A stretch of DNA of 64,000 nucleotides from Chitinophaga agri (lineage in GTDB: Bacteria; Bacteroidota; Bacteroidia; Chitinophagales; Chitinophagaceae). The stretch spans positions 4,154,001-4,218,000 of the forward strand of contig NZ_CP048113.1 in the NCBI RefSeq assembly GCF_010093065.1. The letters are read 5' to 3'. Positions 6,816 to 17,206 of the stretch are shown here, one piece after another. Within the stretch, counting starts at the first letter, position 1. Every line of letters begins with the position of its first letter. The notes under the pieces were generated by a model. The model did not search any database. It saw only the letters and a program-made list of their open reading frames with translations, and was not told where the DNA came from. Position numbers and translations under genes: made by a program.

Positions 6816-9527
6816 TTATGGTATCGGGTTTATTGAGTCGTATTCTAAACCCGAATCTTTTCCCTTTAGATACGCAGGAATACCTTGAGTCATCCATCTC
6901 GGTGTTGACTTACCCTTGAGATAATAGTCAAAAAACTGCTGCATTCGTATAGTAAAGTCAAGTTTATTGTTTTCCCTCGTTATACTATGTCCTTCCCCAT
7001 CATATTCAAGTAACCAGACTTTCTTATTCATTCTTCGCATACCAAGATATAACTCAATGGCTTGTGAAAATAACACTGCTCCATCTTTTCTATTATGTAC
7101 AATAAGAAGTGGAGTAGTAATATTGTTAATATGAAACACGGGAGAGTTTTCGATAAATACTTCAGGATGATCCCACGGGAAAACTCCTAAATTTCTTTGA
7201 TCAAGATCAGGACCTATTTGATTGTTCACACCTCCCGGGCGAATACTACCATATTCACTCACCACATTGGAATATCCTGCCATCTCACACGCTGCAGCAA
7301 AAAAATTGGTCTTGGTTATTATTACATTCGTTTCATAACCCCCATGACTTTGTCCCTGCAATCCCATACGTTTCTCATTCACATATGGTATACGCCGCAA
7401 CTGAGAAATCGCTGCATTTATCGTTTCAATAATACTTTGAGCAGTTTTACCCCTCTTATAATAGAAATCAGGCTCAAAAACCAAATATCCTCTACTAACA
7501 TACCATGGAATATTTATATTGTGGCCAGAAAGTTCCGGTATCCTAAATACATTTAAACATTCACTACGACGCTCATAATAATTAAATATTATCGGGTATT
7601 GCTTATTTGAGTCTAAATTTTCAGGAAGATGTAAAATACCTTCCGCCTGGTCTCCATTTGGCAATACCCAATCTATTCGTTTGGTGGTTAGCCATTCATA
7701 ATCATTCTGAGGAGATAGCTCAGTGATTGAGGAAAAACTTTTGAAATCGCTTGTAAGAAATAAATTCGCCGCTTCTTCTGCATTCATTCGTCTAACAACA
7801 AACACATCTGCATTTCTGGCTTTAATCGGCTTAAACCTAGTTGGATCCTCAGCAGTATTTACAGAATTGATTGGTGCCCTTGGCTCAAAATAATATGCGT
7901 AATTATCCATTGTTAACTTCGTTGGATCTGATCCAGACAAATTTTTTGCAAGCCAAAAACCATTTTGTTTTGTTTTGTTATCAAACGCCCAGAGCAATAG
8001 TTGATCAGACTTATGACCAACCTTCTCAATAGAAGTCAAAATTCTAAATCTAACGTCATGTCTTTGACCATAACCTCCTGTAACATTCACAGGCAGTTTT
8101 CTTCCATTTAGATCTAATTGCCAAATGTCATTATTTCCATACACTAATATAGACTCAGCTTTATACACCCTCTGAATACCGCCAAAGGAGTATTCTTTAT
8201 TGATCATCTTTGCTGCCTCTCCCCGCTGATTTTTAACAGATAAGGATTCGCCAACAAATCTGGAAATATTCTTCAAACTATCACTCTGAAGATTGTAACT
8301 ATAATAATGCATTTCAGCACCATTAAACCATATAACAAATTTTTGATCCTTTGAAAAAAAGACTGAAGAAAAACCTGGGTATTTAGAACGAAAAAGCAGT
8401 TTTTTTTTGCCATCAGTAAGAGACACAAGATAAAGAGAACGATATTCCTTGTTCCAATAAAATTCATTATCATCCATTCTTGTGCTAAGAATAGCAAACA
8501 GTGTTCTTTCCGAACCAGCCTCTAATTGTAAGGAATCCGATTCTAGTTGTGCTATCCTATTAGTAAACAGTGTAACAACAAATGTGTACTTTCGGGAGTC
8601 AATATCACTAATTTCATTTAACTGTCTTTCTTGTAAAATTTTATCTTTGTAGCTCCATACATTAACATCACTTGTAATCGGCTTTATGTTGCCAGTACCC
8701 AACCAAAATTTCTGCTTTTTCTCTACTTTAAAAAAAATCCTTTTACCATCATCACTAAACTTCAAACCGGCATTTGATAGAATAAATTCGTTTTTGATTC
8801 CAAGACTGTTATTATCTAAAACGACTATACTTTTGTTCAACATCAAATCATGTAAAATCAGTCTATTATTTAAACCGGCGTCAATATATGCTATCCCATT
8901 GCATCTTTTGTTATAAATGAAATTTGATGCGTTCTCTGAATTTGGAACTACTTGAATATATCTTTTCCTATACTGATAACATATTATTCCGGAATTTGAT
9001 TTCAAAATCAGGAAATGACATGACGGTTCAAAATTAAATTCATGAACATGTGAAAATCTGTGAACATATTGATGCCCTGCATCTATCAATATTACAGTTT
9101 CAGAAGTATCATTTAGCTTGTAAGCTATATACGAACTATTACTAACATCTGAATATGTATAAGATTGAACAGAGCTCAAATATTCAGTATTCATTGTTTT
9201 CAAATCAACAATAACTAGCGTATCGCCCGGTATTTGAACAAGAAAATGTCTGTCTCCCAGTATGACTGGGTTATAACCATTTGTAAATCGAAGGAATTTT
9301 TGAGTGGGGAGGTTCTTGAGAAAAATATCAGATCCTTTATTTCCATTATTGATGTGATACGCAACGAAATTTCCATTATTACTGATTAAGCAAGCCTGGC
9401 CAGCAACCTCCTCTATAGATTGCCATTTGTCGCAAGCCTCCTTATCAATTTCTTTCTTTTGACTAAAGGATTGAAAACTTAAAAAAGGAACAAAAAAAAA
9501 CAAAACACATACAAATAATGCTTTCAT
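6816..9527 (-). CDS. secreted S9 family (prolyl oligopeptidase-type) peptidase
   Basis: A 903-residue protein starting at the ATG 9525-9527, chosen because it opens a classical signal peptide (MKALFVCVLFFF, cut near SFSQ). The frame is open 23 codons further upstream. The N-terminal ~550 residues form a beta-propeller-like domain. The C-terminal ~250 residues are the alpha/beta-hydrolase catalytic domain with GQSHGG around Ser727, Asp815 in NRKDG and His847 in EGHS. S9 enzymes cleave peptides, usually small ones gated by the propeller. It acts in the periplasm or on the surface. It is the last gene of the SusC-SusD-GH2-S9 run, 97 bp after the GH2 stop, which suggests a glycopeptide or peptide-bearing substrate (inference). 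Its codon use is AT-rich. Confidence 0.9.
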   Translation of the reverse strand: MKALFVCVLFFFVPFLSFQSFSQKKEIDKEACDKWQSIEEVAGQACLISNNGNFVAYHINNGNKGSDIFLKNLPTQKFLRFTNGYNPVILGDRHFLVQIPGDTLVIVDLKTMNTEYLSSVQSYTYSDVSNSSYIAYKLNDTSETVILIDAGHQYVHRFSHVHEFNFEPSCHFLILKSNSGIICYQYRKRYIQVVPNSENASNFIYNKRCNGIAYIDAGLNNRLILHDLMLNKSIVVLDNNSLGIKNEFILSNAGLKFSDDGKRIFFKVEKKQKFWLGTGNIKPITSDVNVWSYKDKILQERQLNEISDIDSRKYTFVVTLFTNRIAQLESDSLQLEAGSERTLFAILSTRMDDNEFYWNKEYRSLYLVSLTDGKKKLLFRSKYPGFSSVFFSKDQKFVIWFNGAEMHYYSYNLQSDSLKNISRFVGESLSVKNQRGEAAKMINKEYSFGGIQRVYKAESILVYGNNDIWQLDLNGRKLPVNVTGGYGQRHDVRFRILTSIEKVGHKSDQLLLWAFDNKTKQNGFWLAKNLSGSDPTKLTMDNYAYYFEPRAPINSVNTAEDPTRFKPIKARNADVFVVRRMNAEEAANLFLTSDFKSFSSITELSPQNDYEWLTTKRIDWVLPNGDQAEGILHLPENLDSNKQYPIIFNYYERRSECLNVFRIPELSGHNINIPWYVSRGYLVFEPDFYYKRGKTAQSIIETINAAISQLRRIPYVNEKRMGLQGQSHGGYETNVIITKTNFFAAACEMAGYSNVVSEYGSIRPGGVNNQIGPDLDQRNLGVFPWDHPEVFIENSPVFHINNITTPLLIVHNRKDGAVLFSQAIELYLGMRRMNKKVWLLEYDGEGHSITRENNKLDFTIRMQQFFDYYLKGKSTPRWMTQGIPAYLKGKDSGLEYDSINPIP

Positions 9528-9624
9528 ACTAAGTGCAAGTGGCATATTAGAAATGTTTAGTAAAACTGAACCTTTACCAATATATGTTTTTGGCAATGAA
9601 ATACTATCTCAGTTTAATATGAAA

Positions 9625-12288
9625 TTAATTCCAAGTTGCCTTTCCATTCTTCATTTTATTCAATATCTCAATATATATAGCTTCGTCATCAGCTCCTTTC
9701 TTACTCTCAACGGCCTTTTCCTCCCACATTATAGCATCCTTGATTCTACCTAACTTATAAAGAATATTAGCATATGTATCAATCCTTAAAGCGGGTTGAT
9801 CTATTTGTAGTGTTTTTTTACTCATTTTCAAAGCAGTTTCCAGTACATCTCTGTCTAAAGAGTGCTCAAAGGCCGACCAGGCTATATTGTTAAGCAAATC
9901 ATTACCAACCCAGAATCTATTACTTCCATATTCATCAAACCAACGTGGAGCGCAAGTTTTAAATAGATTCCAATCCTTATGATCAACTGCATATAAAACC
10001 TGTGCCTGTAAAACTGTCTCTTCACCAAGCTTGCCATATTTTCTTTTTACCGTTTGTAATATATCATCCCATTTTGGGACATTATTGTTTGAAACAAACG
10101 GAGTAACATGACGATTTTCTATAATACCAGTTAATATAGCCTCGGCTTGATCTTTACCCAATACATGATTAACCGAGAGCATATTATTATATAATATCCA
10201 AAACCCAATATCATCAGTACTCTTAGTAAATTTAATAATGAATTTTAGGTTACTCTGGTCCAAAGGATTTTTCACAAGCCGCAAATATTCATCGCTTAGT
10301 TCTTTAGCATCGATTTTATTGCCGTTCAGTTGAGCTAAAATTGATAGACTACGTAGAAAAAAGGAATCTCTCCGACCTTTTTTATATTCTGTTAGCAACT
10401 CCTCATAAGATCTTTCATCCTCTCGAGCAGTCGTGAGCGATAATTTGACTTTTCCAATCCAATTATTATTGTCTTGTATAACTAGTCGTTTGTTTATAGC
10501 TTGAATAGTATCAAAAGGAATTTTAACAATCTTTCTGTCATAGGTGATAAGTCCGTTCTGCTCCGATTCAACATCAAATGGTTGAGTATAAATTGATGCG
10601 CTTAATCCTTCTTTCTTCAATACTACAAGTGAATCAACCATTGCAGAATATTTATTTCTCAACGATTTTAAGTTATTTATACTATCATATCCCCATCCTT
10701 TTGCCAAATCATCCCATAAATGCCCCTGGACAGCGGCACCAGCACCTCCATATTCTCCCAAGACCCTTACCTTGCCAGTAAGGTAAGGTGGCATTCGTGG
10801 ATACAAATAGGAATGTACATCTGTCATATCAGATCCTTCATAGGCATTAGGAGAAGGACTTCTAAGTTTGTCATTTACATATAGAAGCTCCCCTGAATGT
10901 CCATTTACCAAACGCGAAAAGTCATATTTTTTCACCCATTCGGTTATGCGCTTTTGATCATACTGACCCCATTTTTCGTTAAATACTACCCAAGTGGTTA
11001 TACATGGATAATTATATAGCTGATCAATTGTCTCTTTAACTTGTTTTTCAAACTCATTTCGACTACCATCAGGCAGGCCTTGATTAGGATTTACAAAATC
11101 CTGCCATACCAGAATTCCAATTTTATCAGCGTGGAAATACCATCTTGCTGGCTCTACCTTTATATGTTTTCTAATCGTATTAAAGCCCATAGCTTTTATC
11201 AAAGCAATATCAAACGCGAGTGCCTTGTCTGTAGGAGCCGTGTATAATCCTTCAGGCCAAAAACCTTGATCAAGGGCACCCAGATTATAATAAGGTTTAT
11301 TATTTAGGAAGATACGTTCGAATCCATCTACGTCCTTTTGAATAGTTACATTTCTCATTCCAAAATAACTCTCAATGTTGTCAACTATACTATCCCTCTT
11401 TTTTAGCTTTACTTCGAGATCATATAAAAACGGGGTTTCTGGACTCCATAATTTGACATTCCTAATTGGAAGTACAATATTCTGATTTACCTTTCCCTCA
11501 ACATTTGCAACCACCTTTTTACCCTGTTTAGCTGTAACTTCCACGAGACAATCTACCGAGCTACCTAACACTACGACATTTACAGCACTGTTATTAATAT
11601 CCGGATTTATCCTCAAAGATTTTATATGATTAATACCTACTTTTTCAATCCATACTGTTTGCCAGATACCAGAACTTGCAGTGTAATAAATATTGGTAGG
11701 ATTTAATGCTTGTTTTCCGTGAGGTCCAATACCTTGATCAGTTGGATCAAAAACCTTTACAATTAGTTCATTAGAGTCTTTCTCTAAAGCTTCCGTTATA
11801 TCACACGAAAATGCAGTATATCCTCCAGTATGACTTCCTACGTCCTTCCCATTAACAAACACACTTGCCTGCCAGTCTACAGCCCCAAAATGCAATATTA
11901 CTCTCTGGTTATAGTCATTGGATATGAAAAATCTACGCTTATACCATAATACCTGAGTCGGTAGCAGTTGCCTCTTTACTCCTGACAGAGCAGATTCAAT
12001 TGGATATGGGACTAATATTTCCCCCTTGAAATGAGATGGCATGTTTGAATTTCTGTCAGTAATCGCATAATTCCAGATTCCATTAAGATTTTGCCATTTC
12101 TCACGCCTCATTTGAGGTCTGGGATATTCGTCAATTGAAGAATTCTGGCGAACATCATCAGCCCACTTTGTCCTCAAAGAGGGCTGATGAATTTTCCAGC
12201 CAGGCTTATTCTGACCAATACATTTAGTCAACAACAACAATGATAAAATAAAGAAGCCAAGAAAAAAACAACAAAAATATCTAACCAT
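9625..12288 (-). CDS. GH2 family glycoside hydrolase with a TPR-like C-terminal module
   Basis: An 887-residue exported protein. Residues 1-25 are a hydrophobic signal; the Cys at 23 lacks a good lipobox. Residues ~60-220 are the GH2 sugar-binding jelly roll (NLNGIWNYAI, LWYKRRF, FGAVDWQASVFVNG), ~220-315 the Ig-like sandwich, and ~325-620 the TIM barrel. In the barrel lie the acid/base Glu438 in VVFNEKWGQ and the nucleophile Glu512 in LGEYGG. The family cleaves beta-galactosides, glucuronides or mannosides; specificity is not clear. Residues ~625-887 are not part of GH2: they are helical and end in a TPR-like repeat (IDTYANILYKLGRIKDA) resembling the tail of some Bacteroidota thioredoxin-family proteins. 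It is 50 bp downstream of SusD and cotranscribed with it. Confidence 0.88.
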   Translation of the reverse strand: MVRYFCCFFLGFFILSLLLLTKCIGQNKPGWKIHQPSLRTKWADDVRQNSSIDEYPRPQMRREKWQNLNGIWNYAITDRNSNMPSHFKGEILVPYPIESALSGVKRQLLPTQVLWYKRRFFISNDYNQRVILHFGAVDWQASVFVNGKDVGSHTGGYTAFSCDITEALEKDSNELIVKVFDPTDQGIGPHGKQALNPTNIYYTASSGIWQTVWIEKVGINHIKSLRINPDINNSAVNVVVLGSSVDCLVEVTAKQGKKVVANVEGKVNQNIVLPIRNVKLWSPETPFLYDLEVKLKKRDSIVDNIESYFGMRNVTIQKDVDGFERIFLNNKPYYNLGALDQGFWPEGLYTAPTDKALAFDIALIKAMGFNTIRKHIKVEPARWYFHADKIGILVWQDFVNPNQGLPDGSRNEFEKQVKETIDQLYNYPCITTWVVFNEKWGQYDQKRITEWVKKYDFSRLVNGHSGELLYVNDKLRSPSPNAYEGSDMTDVHSYLYPRMPPYLTGKVRVLGEYGGAGAAVQGHLWDDLAKGWGYDSINNLKSLRNKYSAMVDSLVVLKKEGLSASIYTQPFDVESEQNGLITYDRKIVKIPFDTIQAINKRLVIQDNNNWIGKVKLSLTTAREDERSYEELLTEYKKGRRDSFFLRSLSILAQLNGNKIDAKELSDEYLRLVKNPLDQSNLKFIIKFTKSTDDIGFWILYNNMLSVNHVLGKDQAEAILTGIIENRHVTPFVSNNNVPKWDDILQTVKRKYGKLGEETVLQAQVLYAVDHKDWNLFKTCAPRWFDEYGSNRFWVGNDLLNNIAWSAFEHSLDRDVLETALKMSKKTLQIDQPALRIDTYANILYKLGRIKDAIMWEEKAVESKKGADDEAIYIEILNKMKNGKATWN

Positions 12289-12338
12289 CTCAACTCGTAT
12301 TTTTAGTATAATTTAAAAGTACTTTACAAATAAAACCG

Positions 12339-13823
12339 CTATTGTTCAGGATAACCTGGATTTTGATGTCCATGTAAACTTGGATTGCGCTGGATTTCCT
12401 GAACAGGAATTGGATAAATTGCTTTAAAAGAAGCCCAACTCCCTCCTTTCTGGGGTGCAACAATGTTCATAATATTATCTATTCTGTCTGTGCGCTTCAG
12501 ATCAAACCACCTATGTCCCCATTCTGTGAACAACTCAAATTTTCTCTCTTTATAAATAAGCGATAACATTTTCTCTTTATCGAATGCTCCAAGACTCTTC
12601 AAACCGGCTCTTGTTCTTATCACATTCAAATCATCCTCTGCAGAGTTGCTACCATATACTCTTCCCATTTGAGCTCTAGCTTCACCACGAATCAAATATT
12701 GTTCCGCCAACCTAAAAACCATAAGATATTCAGTTCTAGCCTGACCATATAACCATTCTTTATATTTAAATGCATAAGGATATGTAGCGCCACTTACATT
12801 CACAGAATCGGTCCATGCATTTCTTCTATCATCATCTGTCTCAAATTCATCAAAAATGCTTGCACTCAAATAAACCGGGCGATCATACTGTTGCCCATTA
12901 GGCCCAGGAGCAGGTGTTCCATTCGGTCCTGCAGCTAAAACAAATGTAATAGCATCAAAAGTGTTTAATTGAGGTATAACTGGTTGAAGCTGCCATATTG
13001 CTTCTTTACTACTCAACTTAAAAACATTATCTAAGCGCTCTAATTCATACAATGTTTTTTCGTTAATAATTTTAGACGCCTCCTGCTCTGCTAAATCCCA
13101 TTTTTTTGTATACAAATACACTCTGGATAACAAAGCCGTAATGCACATCTTATTAGGTCGAGTCCTTTCAGTCGTTGGACTAATAACATCTCCAGACACA
13201 TACTGGTCAGAAATAGTATTTTGTGCATCCTTCAAATCAGTTATAATCTGCTCATATACCAGACTATTTGCCATTCTTGGTGGTGCACTATTTAACTTTA
13301 CGTCTGTAGTTGTTAATAAGGGAACATCTCCGTACAAGTTCACGAGATAGAAATACATAAATGCCCTGACGAATTTTGCTTCAGCAATTAACTGCTGTTT
13401 TACTTTAGCCGATATAGCAGATGATGAAGATATCCCTTCAATGGCTGAATTAGCTCTATAAATGTAAGCATACAAATCCGCCCAAAAAATGAGCTCGCCT
13501 CCATTGTTGGTAAGATTATTTGTATATACGATATTTAGTATATTAAAAGATTCTGTAGTCGAAATCAACTCGTCACTTGACAGGCCAGTTACTAGAGATA
13601 TAGAACGACTGCCAGTAAAAATGCCATCATTAGACATATCAACGTAAATTCCTGTCAAAACAGAAGCTGCATTAGCATTGGAGCTATACATTTCACCGCC
13701 AATTATTTGGTTGATAGGCGGGTTTACCTCAATCAGTTTTTTACAGCTAGAAAAAAATATCATTATCACAGCAGCTTGTAAAGCATATTTGTGCACATTG
13801 CATTTTGTCTTATAAAATATCAT
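12339..13823 (-). CDS. SusD/RagB family nutrient-binding outer-membrane lipoprotein
   Basis: A 494-residue protein. A lipobox (FFSSC, Cys27) gives a lipid-anchored protein. The early segment LIEVNPP and the following TGIYVDMSN stretch are typical SusD N-termini. TPR-like helices follow (IAEAKFVRAFMYFYLVNLYGDVPL), and the C-terminal segment has RLAEQYLIRGEAR, RKFELFTEWGHRWFDLKRT and the PIP-x-x-E-I ending. It sits on the cell surface and captures the substrate for the SusC porin. It lies 23 bp after SusC on the same strand, the standard pairing. Confidence 0.95.
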   Translation of the reverse strand: MIFYKTKCNVHKYALQAAVIMIFFSSCKKLIEVNPPINQIIGGEMYSSNANAASVLTGIYVDMSNDGIFTGSRSISLVTGLSSDELISTTESFNILNIVYTNNLTNNGGELIFWADLYAYIYRANSAIEGISSSSAISAKVKQQLIAEAKFVRAFMYFYLVNLYGDVPLLTTTDVKLNSAPPRMANSLVYEQIITDLKDAQNTISDQYVSGDVISPTTERTRPNKMCITALLSRVYLYTKKWDLAEQEASKIINEKTLYELERLDNVFKLSSKEAIWQLQPVIPQLNTFDAITFVLAAGPNGTPAPGPNGQQYDRPVYLSASIFDEFETDDDRRNAWTDSVNVSGATYPYAFKYKEWLYGQARTEYLMVFRLAEQYLIRGEARAQMGRVYGSNSAEDDLNVIRTRAGLKSLGAFDKEKMLSLIYKERKFELFTEWGHRWFDLKRTDRIDNIMNIVAPQKGGSWASFKAIYPIPVQEIQRNPSLHGHQNPGYPEQ

Positions 13824-13846
13824 TTTCTTAATTTTAGAAGAGTGGA

Positions 13847-16800
13847 CTAAAACGCAGCTTGGATGCCTACTGTCAATACTTTAAGAGGAGGAAGCGAAGT
13901 GAGACTTTGTGACTCTGGATCAAGTCCTTTATATTTTGTTATAGTTATAAGATTCTGCCCCTGAACGTAGACCTTAAGATTTGCAATATTTAATCTCTGT
14001 TTCAGTACATCTGGAATTGAATAAGAAAGAGAAAAGTTTTTTAGCCTAATAAAAGATGCATCCGTATATACAAAACTACTACCCAAAACATTATCTCCTG
14101 AGACAATAAAATCTGACGGCGCATTGGAAAAATAATCTGAAAACACTTTCTGAATATTAGTAACGTCACCTTCTCTTTTCCATCTATTGAGGTATTCTAC
14201 CGGCAAATTACTATTATAAACGCCTGCTAATTTTACATACCCTGACAATGGATCTATGCCTCTCTGCTTTACATATTGGACAAAGAAATCTAAACTAAAC
14301 TTTTTGTATGTAACTGTATGTGATATTCCACCATAAAATTTCGGATCAGTCATTATCCTAAGATACTTTCCAGCATCTAGTCTATCCGAATTTTGTGGAT
14401 CAAAAGTATTTTTACCATCAATATCCGTAAATTGATATCTACCCGTCTGTGGATCTACACCATTAAAATTATAGGATCTCACAACTCCACTAAATGGCTG
14501 TCCGATTTCAAGGTCCCTGTAATATGAAGAATTTTCAAGATCTGGATAGGAGATAAGTTTATTTCTATTTCTTGTAAAATTAAATGAGGTAGACCATGTA
14601 AAGTTTCTCAATTTAACATTTTCAGTATTCACTGTTACCTCAAGACCTGAATTCTGGATAAGTGCAGGTAGATTGTAAGGCGAAGATCCCGGTCCAACAG
14701 TGGCAGGGAATGCGTTCCCTAATAATTGATTATTTGAGCGATTTCTGAAATAACTTATTGTAAATAATATCCTGTCCTTTAATGCGCCAGCTTCAAGACC
14801 AAACTCCATTTTCTTTGTTACTTCCCACGCATAATAAGCATTAAAAAAACCTAATGTTCTATAACCTCTAACTCCTTGATATAGTTCTAAATTAGTGATT
14901 GGCTGGTAGCGTTCCAAATAACCATAATCTCCGATTCCATCATTACCAGCAGAACCATAGCTAAATCTTAGCTTACCAAAGCTGATAAATGGCAGACTTC
15001 GCTTAAAAAAATCTTCATGCGACAAAATCCATGCGGCGCCTATCGACCCAAAGTTTCCAAACTGACTGGCTGGCCCAAAACGGCTACTGCCATCACGTCT
15101 TGCATTAAGGCTAATCAAATATTTACCATCCCATGTGTATTTAACTCTTCCAAATATTGCATTATATTTATATTGAGACGATGCATTAGTAGCGAACAAA
15201 TCTGCTGCAGCACTAAGACTACGTAAAAGTGCATCACTAGTAAATCCGAAGGCTACTATATTTTGATTTTCAGTACTTGTCATTTGCCAAGACCCTCCTA
15301 CCAATACTTCCATCACGCCCTTTCCGAAGTTCTTATCAAAAATTATCTGAGGCTCAACATTTATATTCTTTACTCCTGTGGTATTAAAAACAGATGACGC
15401 TGGATCATTCATGGCATCCGGGCTCCTATCCTTAAAAGGATTGGAACTTGAAAATGACTTTCCTCTTAGTTCATTATACCCAAGTGTTGTTCTTAATGTT
15501 AAAAAGGAAAATAACTTATAGCTAATATCTGTGCTCGCAGTTAAATTATTCACTCTTGCATCATAAATCTTATTTAGTTCATACATCGGATTATCCCAGC
15601 TTTTAGCTCCAGAAGGCATTAACTCCCAATTCAAGCTACCATCATCTTTATAAAGAGTAGGAGAATTAGGCGCTATTTTGATAGCCATATCAGTAAAATC
15701 AACTCCTGGCAAAGTATTTTTATCAGCTAAATAACTGGCATTTATAGTTGCTTTAAATCTTTGATTGGGGGAGTATCCAGTTAAGCTAATATATGCACTG
15801 CCCTTTTTATCTGCATTATCTCCGGGGAACACAGTTGTTTCCTTATGGTAGTTACCACCCAAAATATACTGCACAGTGGAGGTGCCACCAGAAATGGACC
15901 CTTGAAAATCGTCATATCTGCTGATTCCCCCAATTAACTCATTCTGCCAATCAGTATATCTATTCTGGTCCCACAACTTTACATCCGTATACCTTAGTCT
16001 AAGGGCTACCGCATTCAAATCAATTCCGCTATTTGCAATTGCCTCCTTTCTAATTTCCAGATATTGCTGCGTATTGAGTACATCAACTTTTTTTTCAACG
16101 GATCCCCAGCCTGTTTGAGCATTGATATTAATCTTTACCTCACCCTCTTTACCTTTTTTAGTAGTTATAAGAATAACTCCATTTGCGCCTCTACTTCCAT
16201 AAATTGATGTTGCATCCGCGTCTTTCAGTATTTCGATAGACTCGATATCATTTGGATTAATGAAGCTTAACGCTGACATTTGATTTCCTGAAAAATTGGT
16301 AAATCCGGTATGTCCCAGACCTGATATATTATTAAGTACTGGAAGACCATTAACAACAATTAACGGATTTGATTGTTGTCCAAGAGAATTTCGCCCTCTC
16401 ACACTTACATTGACCGCTCCTCCTGAAAGCCCAGTAGTAGGAGTGACTTGTAAACCAGCTGCTCTACCCTGCAAAGCATATAATGGATTGTTTACAGGTT
16501 GCTTCTCTATATCCTCCGCCTTTATACTAACAACATTACCAACGTTAAGACGTCTGGTTGTAGTACCATACGGGATCACCACAATCTCATCCAACTCTCC
16601 CACCTTTCCTTTTAGCTGTATCTGACCAACTGCTCTCCTACCTCTCACAGGCACTTCGATAGTTAAAAAAGATATATTTGAAACAATAATTGATGCATTC
16701 GCTCTGATATCACTAAGTACAAAATCTCCGTTAGGATTAGTTGTTGTTCCTATCTTACTCCCCTTCACCATCACCGTCGCACCAATCACCGGCTCCCCCT

Positions 16801-17206
16801 TCTCATCCACCACCTTACCCGTTACCGTTATCGTCGTCACTGTATCCACCTCCACCTTCCGCTCATCTGTTTCGGGCTTTTTTTTAACAGCAATCGTATT
16901 CTCACTCACCTCTACCCAGGCCAACCCTCTTTCATCCAACAAATCATGCAAAACACTCTCCACCGGCTTATTCTTCACATCCAGCGACACATTCCTATGC
17001 CCGGCCAGATCCGCATCCTGAAAGTATATATACAACCCGCTCTTTTTTGACACCTGGCGTAAGACATCCGCCAGTGATGAATTTTTAATCGTAATGCTTA
17101 CAGGCTTACCCTGAGTCGGAGCGGCATATCCCTCATAGCGCAGGCAGAATAGAACAACCATACAGCAGTATAGGAATGCGCGGTTGAGTTTGACAATCTT
17201 TTGCAT
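13847..17206 (-). CDS. SusC/RagA family TonB-dependent receptor with STN signalling domain
   Basis: A 1119-residue outer-membrane transporter counted from the ATG at 17204-17206, chosen because the signal sequence (KLNRAFLYCCMVVLF) follows at once; the frame is open 21 codons upstream. Domains in order: STN (about residues 35-100, with SITIKNSSLADVLRQVSKK), CarboxypepD_reg-like (about 125-205, with GEPVIGATVMVKGSKIGTTT), plug (about 205-330, with SIEILKDADATSIYGSRGAN) and a barrel ending in Phe. The STN domain contacts a FecR-type anti-sigma factor, and such a pair (17962-19703) is divergent from it. It imports the SusD-bound ligand with TonB energy. Composition jumps inside the gene near 16740: the STN end is GC-richer and the barrel AT-rich, pointing to mosaic origin. 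Confidence 0.95.
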   Translation of the reverse strand: MQKIVKLNRAFLYCCMVVLFCLRYEGYAAPTQGKPVSITIKNSSLADVLRQVSKKSGLYIYFQDADLAGHRNVSLDVKNKPVESVLHDLLDERGLAWVEVSENTIAVKKKPETDERKVEVDTVTTITVTGKVVDEKGEPVIGATVMVKGSKIGTTTNPNGDFVLSDIRANASIIVSNISFLTIEVPVRGRRAVGQIQLKGKVGELDEIVVIPYGTTTRRLNVGNVVSIKAEDIEKQPVNNPLYALQGRAAGLQVTPTTGLSGGAVNVSVRGRNSLGQQSNPLIVVNGLPVLNNISGLGHTGFTNFSGNQMSALSFINPNDIESIEILKDADATSIYGSRGANGVILITTKKGKEGEVKININAQTGWGSVEKKVDVLNTQQYLEIRKEAIANSGIDLNAVALRLRYTDVKLWDQNRYTDWQNELIGGISRYDDFQGSISGGTSTVQYILGGNYHKETTVFPGDNADKKGSAYISLTGYSPNQRFKATINASYLADKNTLPGVDFTDMAIKIAPNSPTLYKDDGSLNWELMPSGAKSWDNPMYELNKIYDARVNNLTASTDISYKLFSFLTLRTTLGYNELRGKSFSSSNPFKDRSPDAMNDPASSVFNTTGVKNINVEPQIIFDKNFGKGVMEVLVGGSWQMTSTENQNIVAFGFTSDALLRSLSAAADLFATNASSQYKYNAIFGRVKYTWDGKYLISLNARRDGSSRFGPASQFGNFGSIGAAWILSHEDFFKRSLPFISFGKLRFSYGSAGNDGIGDYGYLERYQPITNLELYQGVRGYRTLGFFNAYYAWEVTKKMEFGLEAGALKDRILFTISYFRNRSNNQLLGNAFPATVGPGSSPYNLPALIQNSGLEVTVNTENVKLRNFTWSTSFNFTRNRNKLISYPDLENSSYYRDLEIGQPFSGVVRSYNFNGVDPQTGRYQFTDIDGKNTFDPQNSDRLDAGKYLRIMTDPKFYGGISHTVTYKKFSLDFFVQYVKQRGIDPLSGYVKLAGVYNSNLPVEYLNRWKREGDVTNIQKVFSDYFSNAPSDFIVSGDNVLGSSFVYTDASFIRLKNFSLSYSIPDVLKQRLNIANLKVYVQGQNLITITKYKGLDPESQSLTSLPPLKVLTVGIQAAF

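Larger units (their letters stand above)
6816..16740. other. AT-rich segment covering the SusC/D-GH2-S9 locus
   Basis: From the S9 peptidase to near residue 155 of SusC the DNA and codon use are visibly AT-rich compared with both flanks. Hand counts of single 60-base lines give 21/60 GC at 14761-14820 and 20/60 at 16681-16740, against 33/60 at 16741-16800 and 32/60 at 16801-16860. This suggests horizontal acquisition of the segment, with a recombination edge inside susC. Confidence 0.6.
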
